From Spodoptera frugiperda (taxonomy: Eukaryota; Arthropoda; Insecta; Lepidoptera; Noctuidae): a stretch of DNA of 64,000 nucleotides. The stretch lies in NCBI RefSeq assembly GCF_023101765.2, contig NC_064212.1, positions 8,246,001-8,310,000 on the forward strand, given 5' to 3'. The position numbers were made by a program, and so were the translations under genes. Under the pieces are notes generated by a model, which was given only the letters and a program-made list of their open reading frames with translations, did not search any database and was not told where the DNA came from. Positions within the stretch are counted from its first letter, which is position 1. Every line of letters starts with the position of its first letter. Below are positions 38,168-50,800 of this stretch, piece after piece.

Positions 38168-38245
38168 ATAGTTGTTGGAATCCATTTGGCCTATTCCTTT
38201 AATTATTAACGAGAAGAATATAAGGATGTGCACTAACAACCGCAT
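38168..38245 (-). CDS. Nested secreted MD-2/GM2AP-like protein gene, exon 1 (signal peptide)
   Basis: The exon gives 26 codons from ATG at 38245 to a TAT|GTAAGT donor. The peptide starts MRLLVHILIFFSLIIKGIGQ, which has a short basic start, a hydrophobic core of about 13 residues and a small-residue cleavage region. This is a typical secretory signal peptide. Phase 0 joins it to exon 2 at GPYQIEW. I chose this exon because it is the nearest upstream ATG that gives a signal peptide and a consensus donor in the right phase. A TATAATG motif at 38290-38284 lies 39-45 bases upstream of the ATG and could be a core promoter, with a very short 5' leader. Together the three exons give 203 residues. Confidence 0.65.
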
Positions 38246-41200
38246 TGCCTCTTGCGGCACGGACAGTACCGACGTACTCCACACATTATACATATTGTAC
38301 TTTTGATATTTTTGGTAACAGTAGCTACTGCATGGATGTTTTCATTTTTTTTTCTAGTAATTATTGTAATTGCAGTGACAAAAGTTGTCATTAAAAATGT
38401 AATTTCCGGAGATTTGAATGATTGTAGATAATTGCGTTTGCGCGGATATTGAATATCGAAGGAGAGATGTTATCTCCGTAATGTTTGATCATTACTCGCG
38501 TCTCATTTTCTTTGTCCCACAAGATGGGTTACAGTCGAGCATGTTATGCTAATATTTAGTGCGCATCAAGGAATCATACCCGTATAATAGAATTAATAAC
38601 GCGGGGTCGTTACGGGCCGCGCGTTGCTCCGGCAATCATTAGTGCATTTTATTTCACGAGCCGCGCAGCGCTGCTCAACTTCGTAGGTGGCTTAATGCGT
38701 TTTCCCATTACCTGTCACCTCTACCATATACAATCCTTTTAAGCTTAACCCATTGTTTTCATATCGGAGTGTTTCATTATTCAAATACATACATGTCAAT
38801 ATGTTACATATTACGTTTCGTGCAGAGATTACAATTTGTACTGAATTTCAATATTCGGGAACTAATGAAATTATTTTGCACCTGTCGCTATTCCATCGGA
38901 TACAAAATACTCGTATGATTGTTATTGAATAAATTAGTATTTCAAATATTTGATTGTAATCTTTTGTATCGATAGCGGGGAGCTTAAATAGGATAATCGC
39001 TTCGATGGACTGAAGCAATCAAAGTCTGTATGTCAAGTACGTTTAAGCGGCGGTAGTGGTGGTCGACATCGTCGAACTGTTCTTGTGCAGCGAGCACTGG
39101 CTTAGTTGAGTGGTTTGCTCCGCCATTTGTTATACGAAACTAGATACCAGTGAGTGCACTCGGTTCGGCGGCTATATCTGAGTCTTCCGCAGACCCTCGA
39201 CCTCTCTGTTTGCCAGCTTATGTGGCGATCGCTGGGCTTAGTCTAAATTGCAATTAAACGAACTTGCGCTTTTGCCCGTTCCCCGCACGGCTATTGAACT
39301 GTTTCTGGGTTAGGGGCGTGTGAAAATAATTTTGAAACAGAGAAAGCGAATTCTCTCACTTGGTGAAATCTATAAAAGCCTCGCCGCTCCGTCAGCAGTT
39401 TGAGAGATATTATGTTTTCATGGATACTTTCGGCGCTCAATCTTTTGAAATGGCTCTCACGATAAAGTGTTGGAACGTCCCTCTGACCTATTCAGGGGTT
39501 CGCTAAGAAATCGTATCGTCATCTTGCGAGTTAAGTATCTGTGACGAGGTGGACACGGAGTGCGTGCGGAATCTATATGTCCTGAGGTAATTTAGTCAAA
39601 TCGATTCACCGGCTTACGTATTCTAGGGGCGGCAGGTTTAATAACGTCTTTGATAAAGACGTGTATTCGGGGCGGGTTGGATGAATGTGAGGCCCTAATA
39701 TGCTTCGCCTTCGTCGCGCCGACGTCGACCGCTGTCGGCTCCAAATATGGGTTCCATCGTCATATTCGTAGCCGCAGCTCACGCCCATTCATATGGATAG
39801 TGCGGCATAGTTTACATATTTTGATGCGCGGCCGCTTTAATAAAGCCATTAATTTTAATAATGCTACGCTCACACGTTTAACATTCGCGGTCGCGTTTAA
39901 TAGTTTCTCCTTTACCTACATCTAGTTACGAGAGTAAGTTATTAGATAGCTGTTTAATTAATGTCGTGTAAATATTTACGTTACATCAGACGTTAATTTG
40001 AGGGTAGACGAAGAAATTTTCATGTTAAAAACTTTGTCTAATATGTCTGCGTAGAAATCAAATAAATGTTTTAATTTAGAAACTAATTAGCTCTTGCTAA
40101 CTTTGAATTGGATTGCTGCGTATTAATAGTATTATATAAATGTGCCTATTATACAGCTGTATGTTTGTTTAAATCGGTTAGGCTACTGGGTGCGTCTTTG
40201 CTTCGATTATGTGTCAATAACATACTTGGTGGATTCGTACATACGTATGCAAATTCTTTAATTTTCCTGTCTGTACCACACTTTCTAACGATCTCCTAAG
40301 TGGAACTCCTTACCTAATCTTTTTAAGCATGACGAATGACATTTTCCTTGTTCTACCCACATGATTATGGATAAGAGTTTTAACGACCTCAGTTCGGTCG
40401 TAACGAAAAATGTTTACGATCATAAAAATTCATGTGTTTTACTTTGCCAGCGAATATTTTGCACTCAATGCATACATTTGCTATTGAAATAATACATAGT
40501 TTAGTCGATTGAATATAAATTTAGTTACTTATAAATATTAAACTTGTTTATAAAAAATGTAACCCCAATTTCGATATACAATTTAGGGTAATTGATGAAA
40601 AGTAAAAGTTATTAAAATGTATATTAAAATTTGTTGGTAACTTAATTTCTCTGAAGTGACGCAGGGTTTGCATTCACTCCTGCCTTTTGATGTCACGTTG
40701 GAAACTGATTTTAAACACTCCTTTCGTAAACATCGCTTTCGTGGAATCGACGCTGCGGTAAATATATGAACCTTAAGTGATCAATTTGCGCAGTTTATGT
40801 TCGGAGTTCATGTACCTACTAATTATGATGATGCAGAGTATACTTAACAAAATGCCGATATAAGGAGTTGATTATAGTGCACTAAAGCACTTAAGAGAGC
40901 TCGAAGTGTGATGAATGATCGTCTCCAGGCGTCGGCAGCAGTGGCAGCGGTGTGGAACAGTGCGCGCGCCGCCGCTCACAATATGATTGATAGTACTTTA
41001 TGTTACATCAAATTACTCCAACCATATTCTATATATTGATATTCAATCTCAGACTCTAATACCTAAGCCCGATCTAACGATATTGAATCTGGAAAGAAAT
41101 GAACGAGGTTCAATTTAAAGTTATTTAATCGCTTTGCATTATCTCGCAAAAAATATACGTAAAGCGGAGACTAAACGCCCGCCGCCCTAACTTATCTCGT

Positions 41201-43161
41201 ACTTGACCTGACTTCAGGGTATAACTCGATTGTCTGATAAAAGTCAACTTGAGTTTCGTTAGTACTTTATTCCCAGGCGATAACGCTGGTAAGACCTTTG
41301 TCGTCTCAGAGAAAATAAGTTTATTAGCACACACAGTCGCGGGAAATATATCTAACACGTTAGAGATACAGGCTGGGGCAAGATGTTAAGCGTAGCTCAG
41401 TCACCTAGACGGCGGTACTCGAGCGAGCAAGCAACAAACGAACGATGCGTAAAATGGACTTGATGCGTTGAATCGCACCTATTTGTCTTACTTTATTTTC
41501 TTCGCATAGACCTCGTTCTATTTTGATTAACTCATTTATTTTCGAAATGGAAGTGTGCGAGGAGTGGACCCTCTTGTGACTTTCCCGTTGAGCGAAATTA
41601 CCCAAGTCGGTGATGTTTGCAGTGCGAACGTGTTGAGTGTTTGGCTCCCTCACGACTATTAAGTTTTTGTTGCTGGCGGCTCGCGCGTACGGCCATTCAA
41701 CACCTTTCTACGGAATTACGCGCCAATACAATATCGGGCCGGTTTTATTCGAGTATTTTCGGGGCTTGTACATTTAATAAGCATAAAATCTATACGTATT
41801 GGTATGCGAAATGTTTTTGGAATTCCAAATTAGATATGTGATCAGGTTAGGAGCACCGGAGTAAGACAGAAGTCGAATTAGTTGTCGAGATGCGCGGGGA
41901 TATTTTTGGAGTCGGGTGATTTATGCGTGTCACACACATTTATCTGGTGTCTATAGCTTTGTGATGTAGTTATTGAATTTGAGTAATGGAATTGTAACAA
42001 TAGAGCATCGACATATTCGTATTACAAAGCCTTAGTAGTAGTTATGGCGTCATGCACAGCCACTTTAGTAACAGTTACGTATCTCGTTAATTCCGGAGCC
42101 CACGTACAGACACGGCACATCTAAGCGGCTGCTGATTGGTCACCTCTATTTAGTACCTCCGCATTCCGGTGTTAACCTCGGGAATATCGGAATAGTTCCC
42201 ATTCCCTTAGCAATGTGCTAACTCTATATTGAATAGACCCTTATAGACATTGATATGTATGTGCCTACAAGGTACACGTAACGTGGGTGAGGTTTTGCTC
42301 ATGTTCATGTTATATACAGGGTGTTGTATGTACACGTGTGATTAGGTACTACACTAATCCATGCGTAAAACCTGATCAAGCAACTTAACTAGTAAATATA
42401 CGGTGGATATGTCATATACAGTGTGTGTGACATTATGGCTAGTTTCTATACATTAAATAGCTTTTTGCTCATAATTTTGAGAATCAACGCACCGGAAAAG
42501 TTAGTACACAATAATCGTATTTTGAGATGAGAGACGGGGTGCGTGACTAGTATGGAATGTTAAGAACATTTCCCTTACCTGTTGAATTCACAGTAAAATT
42601 GGTTCTAGGAATGGACAAATGATTTAATTTCTGGTTACCTTTCATGGTTTAACCATTCTTGGTAAATGCTAACTACTAGGTATTCCATTTAACTATATTT
42701 TCATTTAATATTAATGTAATATTTGTCTGTATATTAGTTGAAGTGTTTATTGTATAAATACCTGTATCTATGAAATTTGTGTTATTGATACCTTGAAATC
42801 TATTTCACTTTGCCTGTAGACAAGATACACTATTCAGATACGGTGCATAAATTCAAACTTCGAATATGGAAACTAAATAACGCCGAAAACATAGGTGCAG
42901 CGTGACTCTGCTTGACAAAACACAACGCCTATTGGTTGGTCAGTTTTTGAGATAATACGATTTGATTGTTAGTAATAGTACGTAAATTTTAACCAACCAA
43001 TGAACACGTGACTTGATTGACGTTTTGAGATTGTGATTGGTATTAAGTACTGGTATAATATAACTCTTTAATCGGTTATTAAATATTGAAGTGCGTATGT
43101 ACATACTCAACAGGTAACCTATACATATAATTGAAACTCGAATAGGGACTCCGTTTATTGA

Positions 43162-43285
43162 ATGTTAAAGTCAAAGTCAAAGCATTTATTTCAATTAATC
43201 CTAAATTAGGCACTTTTGAAATGTCAAATTGAATTGTCCGTCAGTCAGTCTGTCTGCGAAGATACTCCATCGTTACTCTTTAAAA
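43162..43285 (+). repeat. Dispersed repeat, LINE-tail-like, internally truncated
   Basis: It begins AAAGTCAAAGTCAAAGCATT followed by TATTTCAATTAATC, continues GGCACTTTTGAAATGTCAAA, and ends near ATCGTTACTCTTT and an A-run. From memory the start and end match a widespread lepidopteran repeat whose middle portion is missing here. Confidence 0.65.
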
Positions 43286-43692
43286 AAATGATTTCTTTTT
43301 ACGATCTCTCTGATGAAATAAAATATCCCCGAAAACTATAAATTCTATTTTTAGAAATAACCTTTAGAAACTCTTTTACACTGATTAGCATCTTAGTTGT
43401 TATTACGAGAACATAGAAATAAGCGCAAATACAATAACGGTTGATGGGACCCCAAAAACGAAAGCGTGCAAGCATAAATCCGTATACGACTGTCAAGCGT
43501 ATAAAAAATAAAACATGCGTCTTTTATACCACATGACAATCTTTTTAGGAGCTTATTGTACGACGTATGTAAGACTTATGAAGGAATGTAATTGTAAATA
43601 TAAGAATACAATGTTTTAAACGATTGTCTTTAGCTTTGTGGTTATAGGAGTAAATTCTGAGCTGAAAGAAATATAAGTCTTTGATTCTATTC

Positions 43693-43734
43693 TATACTTG
43701 AAGTAACGAACGTCGGTTCGTCACTTCAAGTATA
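43693..43734. repeat. Near-perfect 19-bp inverted repeat with 4-base loop
   Basis: Arms 43693-43711 (TATACTTGAAGTAACGAAC) and 43716-43734 pair at 18 of 19 positions around the loop GTCG. It lies between two dispersed repeats. Confidence 0.8.
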
Positions 43735-43822
43735 TCATACATCATACATTTAGACCCTTTTCACACGATTTGGTTTTCACTAGCTAGTGTCGATAGCCAT
43801 CCATGGATGGCCCCAGTATTAC

Positions 43823-43990
43823 TGATGGCCTATCCGGAGCTGCGGACAACGTAACAGGTTACCGGAGCTCCAGCTCAAAGCAGGAGAAGGAACGGGGTGG
43901 TTTTTAGTCAATAAGAGTTTGACACTTCTTCTCGCTGCACCCTAGGCGGGAAAAGATTTATTAGATTAGATGTTTCCCTCCCCCTCCCCA
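43823..43990 (+). repeat. Noctuid-type dispersed repeat
   Basis: It reads TGATGGCCTATCCGGAGCTG, ACCGGAGCTCCAGCTC, ACGGGGTGGTTTTTAGTCAA and TAAGAGTTTGACACTTC, then CCTAGGCGGGAAAAG and a CCCTCCCC run. From memory this family is abundant in noctuid moths, which supports the taxonomic guess. The boundaries are approximate. Confidence 0.6.
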
Positions 43991-46900
43991 CAAAGATGCC
44001 GATAACCGCCGACTGGACTTTCAGAACCATTTAACAAATAAAACATGCTAAATCAAAAAATGAATAGCGTAAATATCACTCACTTACTTGATATAATTAA
44101 TGTACCTTGCTATAAATATTGTGATAAAAAAACGTTGTCTTTATTGAACAAAAATATAGTTGCATAACATTTTTGTATAACCCTAAGATCTTGTATTTCA
44201 ATTTACCTCTGTACGATTGTAGGTCTTAAAATAGTCTCCATAGGCGACATAGTTCCATATACATATAACATAAATCTATTATATACAGTCAAAAGACCCA
44301 ACGTGGTCATACTATATGTTTTCAGTCTGTTATTCTAACCGACAGGCGTCGTCTGTTATCTAGGCACAGTGTGTGGACTGTATTCTCGTGAATCTTGTTA
44401 GCCAAAGCAAAGCTTTAAAATATGGCACTACAAACTCAGACCATTGGCTTTGTAACTATGTGTAAAGTTATGAGAATGTGTATAGTATTGTTTGCTAATT
44501 CGTCTGTATTTTAAACAGCATGGAGATCACTCATATGATTTAAATGAAACTACAATTAGTAGTCGTCCACAGAATCATCCACCTAAATATTTTACCGAAA
44601 ACCGAAAATTGGAAACTTGTATCGCTCATTGTTCATATATTGTCAGCCAAGATGATTACAAATATGTGGATTAAATTAAGTTATAAGAGGTTTCTCCGTA
44701 CAAGTAAAGTCAAAAGTCGATCTTAATCTACAAATTTTGCATTGAGATCGGCTAATGAATTCGGCTGCAAGTCGGAAACAAAATGCTTCGAATTTTTAAT
44801 GAATAGATACAATAATAATAAATATCCCACTATTCCAAAACAATCACACTTTTATCAACGATATTTTATTGAAGATATATTTAGTTCTTTATACAGCGTT
44901 TTAAGAAATACATGTGCGTTTTAACGCATAGAAGTATGATGTTATAATGCACAAAATTCATAGAAATCTATACCTACTAGCTTTAAACATTTCGAAATAA
45001 GTATTGTATTTGACTATTTGGTTAGAAAGTATCCAATTGTGATACGTTCGAATACAAAAACTACCACAGAGCTGAAATTGAGGCAAGGAGTGCCTTTTAA
45101 AAGAAAAACCTTTAATCTACTCCAAGTTTAGAATTCACGTTTTTAATCACTAGAACAAAAGTCTAAGAAAGAAAAGTCTTTTGTTGAATTAAATTAGCGA
45201 TTTCTTTATACAAAACAACACTCTAATAGTTTAGTAGATGAGTCCCAAATGAGAATTCCTAATTAAATCTCCTTTGAAGTAGAGTTGTAACCTTTATAAA
45301 ATAGATTATTTATAATTTCATTAGGAACTTAATACTAATGCAATTTGCATGTTTAATTAATTTGGTGTTCGTTAATACGTATTGACGTTAATGTTTTTAG
45401 TTTATATGTCGTAATAGTTTAATTTATAGAATAAAGAATACTCAAGGCATAATGATGGCCTTTTCCTGCCAGTCATTTAAGTCTTAAACGGAATCCAAGA
45501 AAATAACGTGGTTTAACAGAAATTCTAGCGAAGTCATTCCTTATTGGGATTATTATGAAAATAACATTGAGGGCTTAGTTGAAATTTACAAACTTCCAAA
45601 GAGTTTTCGTAGTTTACTAAGCTGGCGTTCTATTTGAAATTTTAATGAATGCTCTCGCTGGATTTTGTCAATGGACAAAAAATTGCGGCAGCTTACTTAG
45701 CTTACAGCGTAACCTCTTTCGCAGACCTAGAAATTCTACTAGCACAGTAACTTCACGTATTCAAATAGTTTAGTTAAACTTACTTTATTAAGAATAACTT
45801 GTTTACTTGGTAAAATACTTTAACAAAAATTTAGTACAGGTAAGAAATCGTAACATATATCACATATTTCTGTAAGACGAAAAGCAAAGAATGCGTCTTA
45901 AAAACTTTGCTATAACTCGCACCAGGCACCAGAGATGTGATATTTCCAAGATCCCTTTGTAGACGTTAAAGAAAATAGGTAACATTTTTCTTTTTATGTC
46001 ATGCGTATTATTTTTCTGTTTCTCGCCACTATTGTCTTAGTACATTCACAATTTCATGTACCTATACTGTGTACTGTACCTACATTGTTGTGGTACCTAA
46101 CTAAATGTGAAAACGAATTCGGAAACTTGACTCGAAACATTTCATCAACTGTTTGGTGGAAGTGAGTGAAGCTGTTTGTATATTTTTAGTCTAATTTTGA
46201 ACCATTCCTCGGTTTCGTTTCATCTTTATCCGGATTTGCGGCTCCTTGTTGAGCCAAGTTGATCCATTGCGCAAATTGTGTGAATCATGCCGCCTGATAA
46301 TGGGCCTCGGATTGATCGTGGGTCTATTGAAGGCGAAACGAAGTTTTGAGAGTGGTACTAATTCGCGATGTGGCGGCGGGCGGTACGTTTTGTAAGGGAA
46401 CCTTTCTCTATCGGCATCTGCAGCCCAAACTTCATTTACATAATTAATCTGTGTCCGACGACCGTGTCCTCGGCGGGCCTCCATTAAATAACGTTATTAC
46501 AGACAGCGTTTGTTCACATGTTCCTTACCAAATTATATTATTTTTTTGCTAAAAATTATTAAAATTGTTCAAATTACATCCACATTTCGTTTGCTTTTGT
46601 TGAAATTGCAAAACCATGTTACCACAATGTACATACAGTCAACATATTAGTTTCAATTAAAATTTCAAAAACTTCCATCTAACTTTTTGTAGCGAAAACG
46701 AGAAACAAAGTTACTATTTGTTTTAACATACTGTTTGCTTTTAGGCAACATGCCTACAGAATGGAGTTAAAGAAAGCTTCGAGATAAACTCTCTTTATGA
46801 ATCTATAAACGCACTACAGAACTGAATTTAATTTAGGTAATGGAAAACACAAGACGCCACAAGGATACGGGAACAAGTTTATTTAGAGAAGGTAGTGAGC

Positions 46901-47854
46901 GTAGCTATAGTGTTGCGCTCGTAACCGCCCACACAGAGAGGAAGGCAGGCATGCCTCGGCCCGGTCCATGACGAGGGCGCTTCAATTAAAACTGTTCAAG
47001 TTTGTTTAAATGTTTCTGTCAGCCCATCGTCGACTAAGAGTTACAACGCTACAGATTTCACTGTAAATTAACAGCCAAATACTTGGACCATTCTCGGGAA
47101 ATGTTACCACCTTCTACCGAGTTATTTTGCTTCAATAAAAAGTTCTACTGCAATGAACATGAACACGGGTATTTCGCGAAGTATCCATGTTCATGTAAAC
47201 ATCTGACGTTAAACTTTGAACTGGATGAGAGTTTATTTTCGATGGAGTTTCACATCGTCGAATACGGCGAATAACGCGATTGTCGATACTTTAATACTAT
47301 TACGTTGTGGTTGTGGAGAGATTTAGATTTTACCTCCGGTCGGGTAAAGTCCGAGCCGGTTTCAGTCGAACTTACTTCGTCGTTTCATTCGGACTAGAAC
47401 TCAACTCGGATTAACCCTTGATGCCAACCAGGCTGACTTTGTTGTTCAACTAATTAGTTGAGCCCCTTCCATTCCGTTATAAATATCGCTATTGTATTTT
47501 CCTTACCTAGGTTTCCCTTTACACAAAAAGATTTTGGGTCGCGATGAACTTAAAGATCTTGTCGCCCCCGTGAAGATCGCGCCGATAGGACCTACCCAAA
47601 TTAAGCCTACTCGTCGTAGAATTAAAACCTTTTTCTTATTTGCATGTAAATTCTCTTTGAATATTTATTTCTTCCGTTTCAAGAGGATTTGCAATTTGAG
47701 AGTTCAGCGTAGCAAACAAAATCTCTTTTAAGAATTAGTCATAATCCGAATATGGTTAGGTAGTCAGCGGGACGTCTGTGATATTTATGTAATTCTCAAG
47801 TAAGCCGTTTAATCGTCCATCGCGTACTTAATGTTTGAGCTTCTAAGAAATGTA

Positions 47855-47891
47855 GGGGGTGGGAAGGGCGGGAGGGGTGCGGGGATGAGGG
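47855..47891 (+). repeat. G-rich run, potential G-quadruplex
   Basis: Runs of GGGGG, GGG, GGG, GGG, GGGG, GGGG and GGG are separated by one to four bases. This meets the G3+N1-7 pattern several times over. It is on the sense strand of CadN. Confidence 0.75.
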
Positions 47892-50800
47892 ATCCCAAGG
47901 GTTGGCCTCGTTCTAGCTAACAAATCGCTCGCCGCACCACGCACAGGTAGTGTCACGCCTCATTACTCCAACTTTATGTTCGCCGAATCACTCTAACGTC
48001 ATGAATAAACAAGATTTAGGCTTATGACCTTCAACAGCACCCTTCACTATTCAATACGGTTTACTACAGTAGTCGGGTATAAGAAGAGCATTCTTTGAAA
48101 TGATATCGATTCCAGTAACGGTCCGGTTTATCTGGATATAAACCTTCGGGAAGCCGGTGCTAAAGTTAAAAGCTAAAATGAATTCCGAAGCCATTTCAGT
48201 GTTGCGTAATAGAAATGGCACAGCATAAATATTAATTAACGAGCATAATACTGTTAGCATCTAGATGCTTTTGTAACTTACGGTTATCATTTAAGTGCTA
48301 TTAGATTACAACAACGGGTTCACGACTCTAGTTTTGAATTACAACATAACCCAATTAAGTTTTTACTCAGGTTTCATAGAAAAACGGTTCTTAAAGAAAA
48401 GTCATACGATGCGAAAAATATAACAGTTCTTTGAAGGGGAACCCCCATTAAAATGTTCGTGTTATAAAGATTTCATGTTTTGCTTTTGAGGCACGGAACT
48501 CTATAATAATGGTGTATAACTAGATTAATATATTCTTTGCAGACAAACTTTTATGGAACAAGCAATGTTGAGGATTCTTCGAGTTTTGTTTTTAAAACTC
48601 TTTGCTGTTCCCGGCTTCTATTCCCGGTGTCTTCAGGAATTTAAAATTAAAAAGCCTGTCATGCTATGCAAACAATAGAATTTTCAAATTAAAAGCATTG
48701 TTTACGTTCCATTTTCTCAGTAGGTAACCGTTTTATGTTATAACTAACGGGATCGAAATACAATGAGACTACTTGATTTTGTTAAATGAATTATGAAATG
48801 TAATACTGCAATCATGGTCGTATTATGGACAGTTTGTATGACAATGTACAAAAACAATGATTGCCAAAACGGCCCATGATGGACGCGTCACGTGCATCAG
48901 CGCCAATAATTATGCAAATTGATGCGCGGATATCGGGTAAATAGAATGTGTCGTCTAATTTAATAGGCTTAATCGAACCGACAGTTTTAGTACGACAAAA
49001 CTACACTAAAATAAAGCTTAATAGACGACATATGTTCTGCAAAATGGATGCGCGTAAAACAGTTTGCGAACGTGCTACATAGCAAAAACGTTATGTCCTT
49101 TTACAACTGTGCGATGTAATTATGCGGAACACTCGACAAAACTTTCTAATGGTCATAAACTTTACTATGTTTGTGTTCACACACGCAAAATATTAACGAA
49201 CTCTAAATTAATTTGACCGCAGCTGTGTCCTCGGATATTTTTTACGGTTAACCGAAATTGTGACAAACGTTTCGGACATTCACGGCCCACTATATTAAAA
49301 CACTTTTTGTGCACTCCATTTTTTTAATTGTTTATTTCCACTTGTTTACGTATGCAAATTTAAAAAGAAATAGTTGCTGTAATAAAGAATTAACGAAGGT
49401 CATGAAAAATAGCTGTAAAGTATAAATACGTAACTTAATTAAATATTCTAGATATAAACCTCTTTAAATTAAAACAGCTCGCTTTTCTCTAGAAAAGGAA
49501 AGCTTATTTGTTGCTGGAACGTTGCCTTGAAGTTTATTTAAAAATATACCTAACTACTTCTTATAATTAATGTCAGATTATTGAAGATTTTAAATATGTA
49601 GTAATTAAACGATCGATGTAATATAAAAAAAAAACGAATAAGTTCTTTTGTAATGATATGAAAGTCACGTAATTAATAAAAAACCAAAGAAAGCCAGTAC
49701 GTGTTTTATTTTTGCTAACTATTATTTCGATGAAAGCAACCAGAACAGAAGTAAAAGAAACGATTGCAAAAATGTAAAAGGGAAACGCAAAACATCGTGA
49801 GCTTCATAAAAAGAATATTCGTCGGCTGGCTATTTGAATAAAATATCAAGAGAGGGAACCATTTTTCAACGAGTTGGTGATAATAATGACCCTATTTATC
49901 AACCACTCGAAAGGGTGGTAATTATTAACGTTATATTTCGGTTTCGTTTGTTTACTTACATACATTTTGTGCGATATTTTTCACAGTTAGCGACATAACA
50001 GTAAGGTCATTTCGGTTGGCTGTGAGGGGATGGCTCCAATGATTTATTGTTGCGTTGAATATGCATGTCGAGATGAAAAATGACGACGAACGTGCGAGTG
50101 GTTAGTGTGTGAGGATCGAGCGGCCGGCGAGCGTGGCGGCGGCGGCTGCGGGACGTGTACGCTGCGTGGCACTCGCGCCCGCCAGCCGTCGCGCACGCCA
50201 CCGAACGCGTCACATTGCGGAAGTCGTTAAGAAGATAAATCGCGAACCACACAAGACCCCATAATCCTTTTTAAATATCTGAGTGTAACCTTTTTTCACT
50301 ATTCGCCTTTAGGAAACGTTGAATATTTCCGCAACTAATCCACTTTTACAAGATTAACTTTCGGTATTTCGTTTTTTTGTAAACTAGAACGAACGACTAG
50401 TATATTTCTTCCCTATAGAGTACCTTTATTTTCATTCTACCGAGGAAAATCTGAAAGTTTCGATACAAGTTTCCACCAGACAAAATTTTCAAAGTGTGAG
50501 ACATTCGCAAAGTGCATCCAAGAGCGAACTTAGAGGTATGGGTACCAGTTTTAATAGTTGCCGAAACAATAGCGGAGAAGTTTTACTTGCCGCTCGCTCC
50601 GGTTCCGTGCCCGTCCCCGTTCATTAATACGGAGCGGGGATGGCACCATGGTACGTTAACTCGTTCAGTTTTCGACTACACCACTCCATGTTTTTTTTTC
50701 TAAAATACTATATCCATCAGGATCGAGAAAAGCTTCGCTTTAATTTCCGCCTCGATAACACATCGCATCGAATTAAGAAGATAAAATAACGTTGTGGCCT

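Noticed and set aside
40929..40980. Possible exon after a CAG at 40928
   Set aside because: The reading is Ala-rich low complexity and I saw no donor or partner exon.
42310..42330. TATACAGGGTGT as a transposon end
   Set aside because: This motif also appears near 53581 but I found no paired inverted end or target duplication for either.
46191..46484. 97-codon minus-strand frame rich in Arg, Asn and Pro
   Set aside because: No recognisable domain, no convincing splice sites, and this length is expected by chance several times in the window.
48051..48260. 69-codon minus-strand frame with a signal-peptide-like start
   Set aside because: The start MLTVLCSLINIYAV is hydrophobic but the frame ends quickly. 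I could not find continuing exons in phase as I could for the nested gene.
50007..50252. 81-codon minus-strand frame over the GC-rich island
   Set aside because: GC-rich sequence has few stop codons, which alone explains the open frame.
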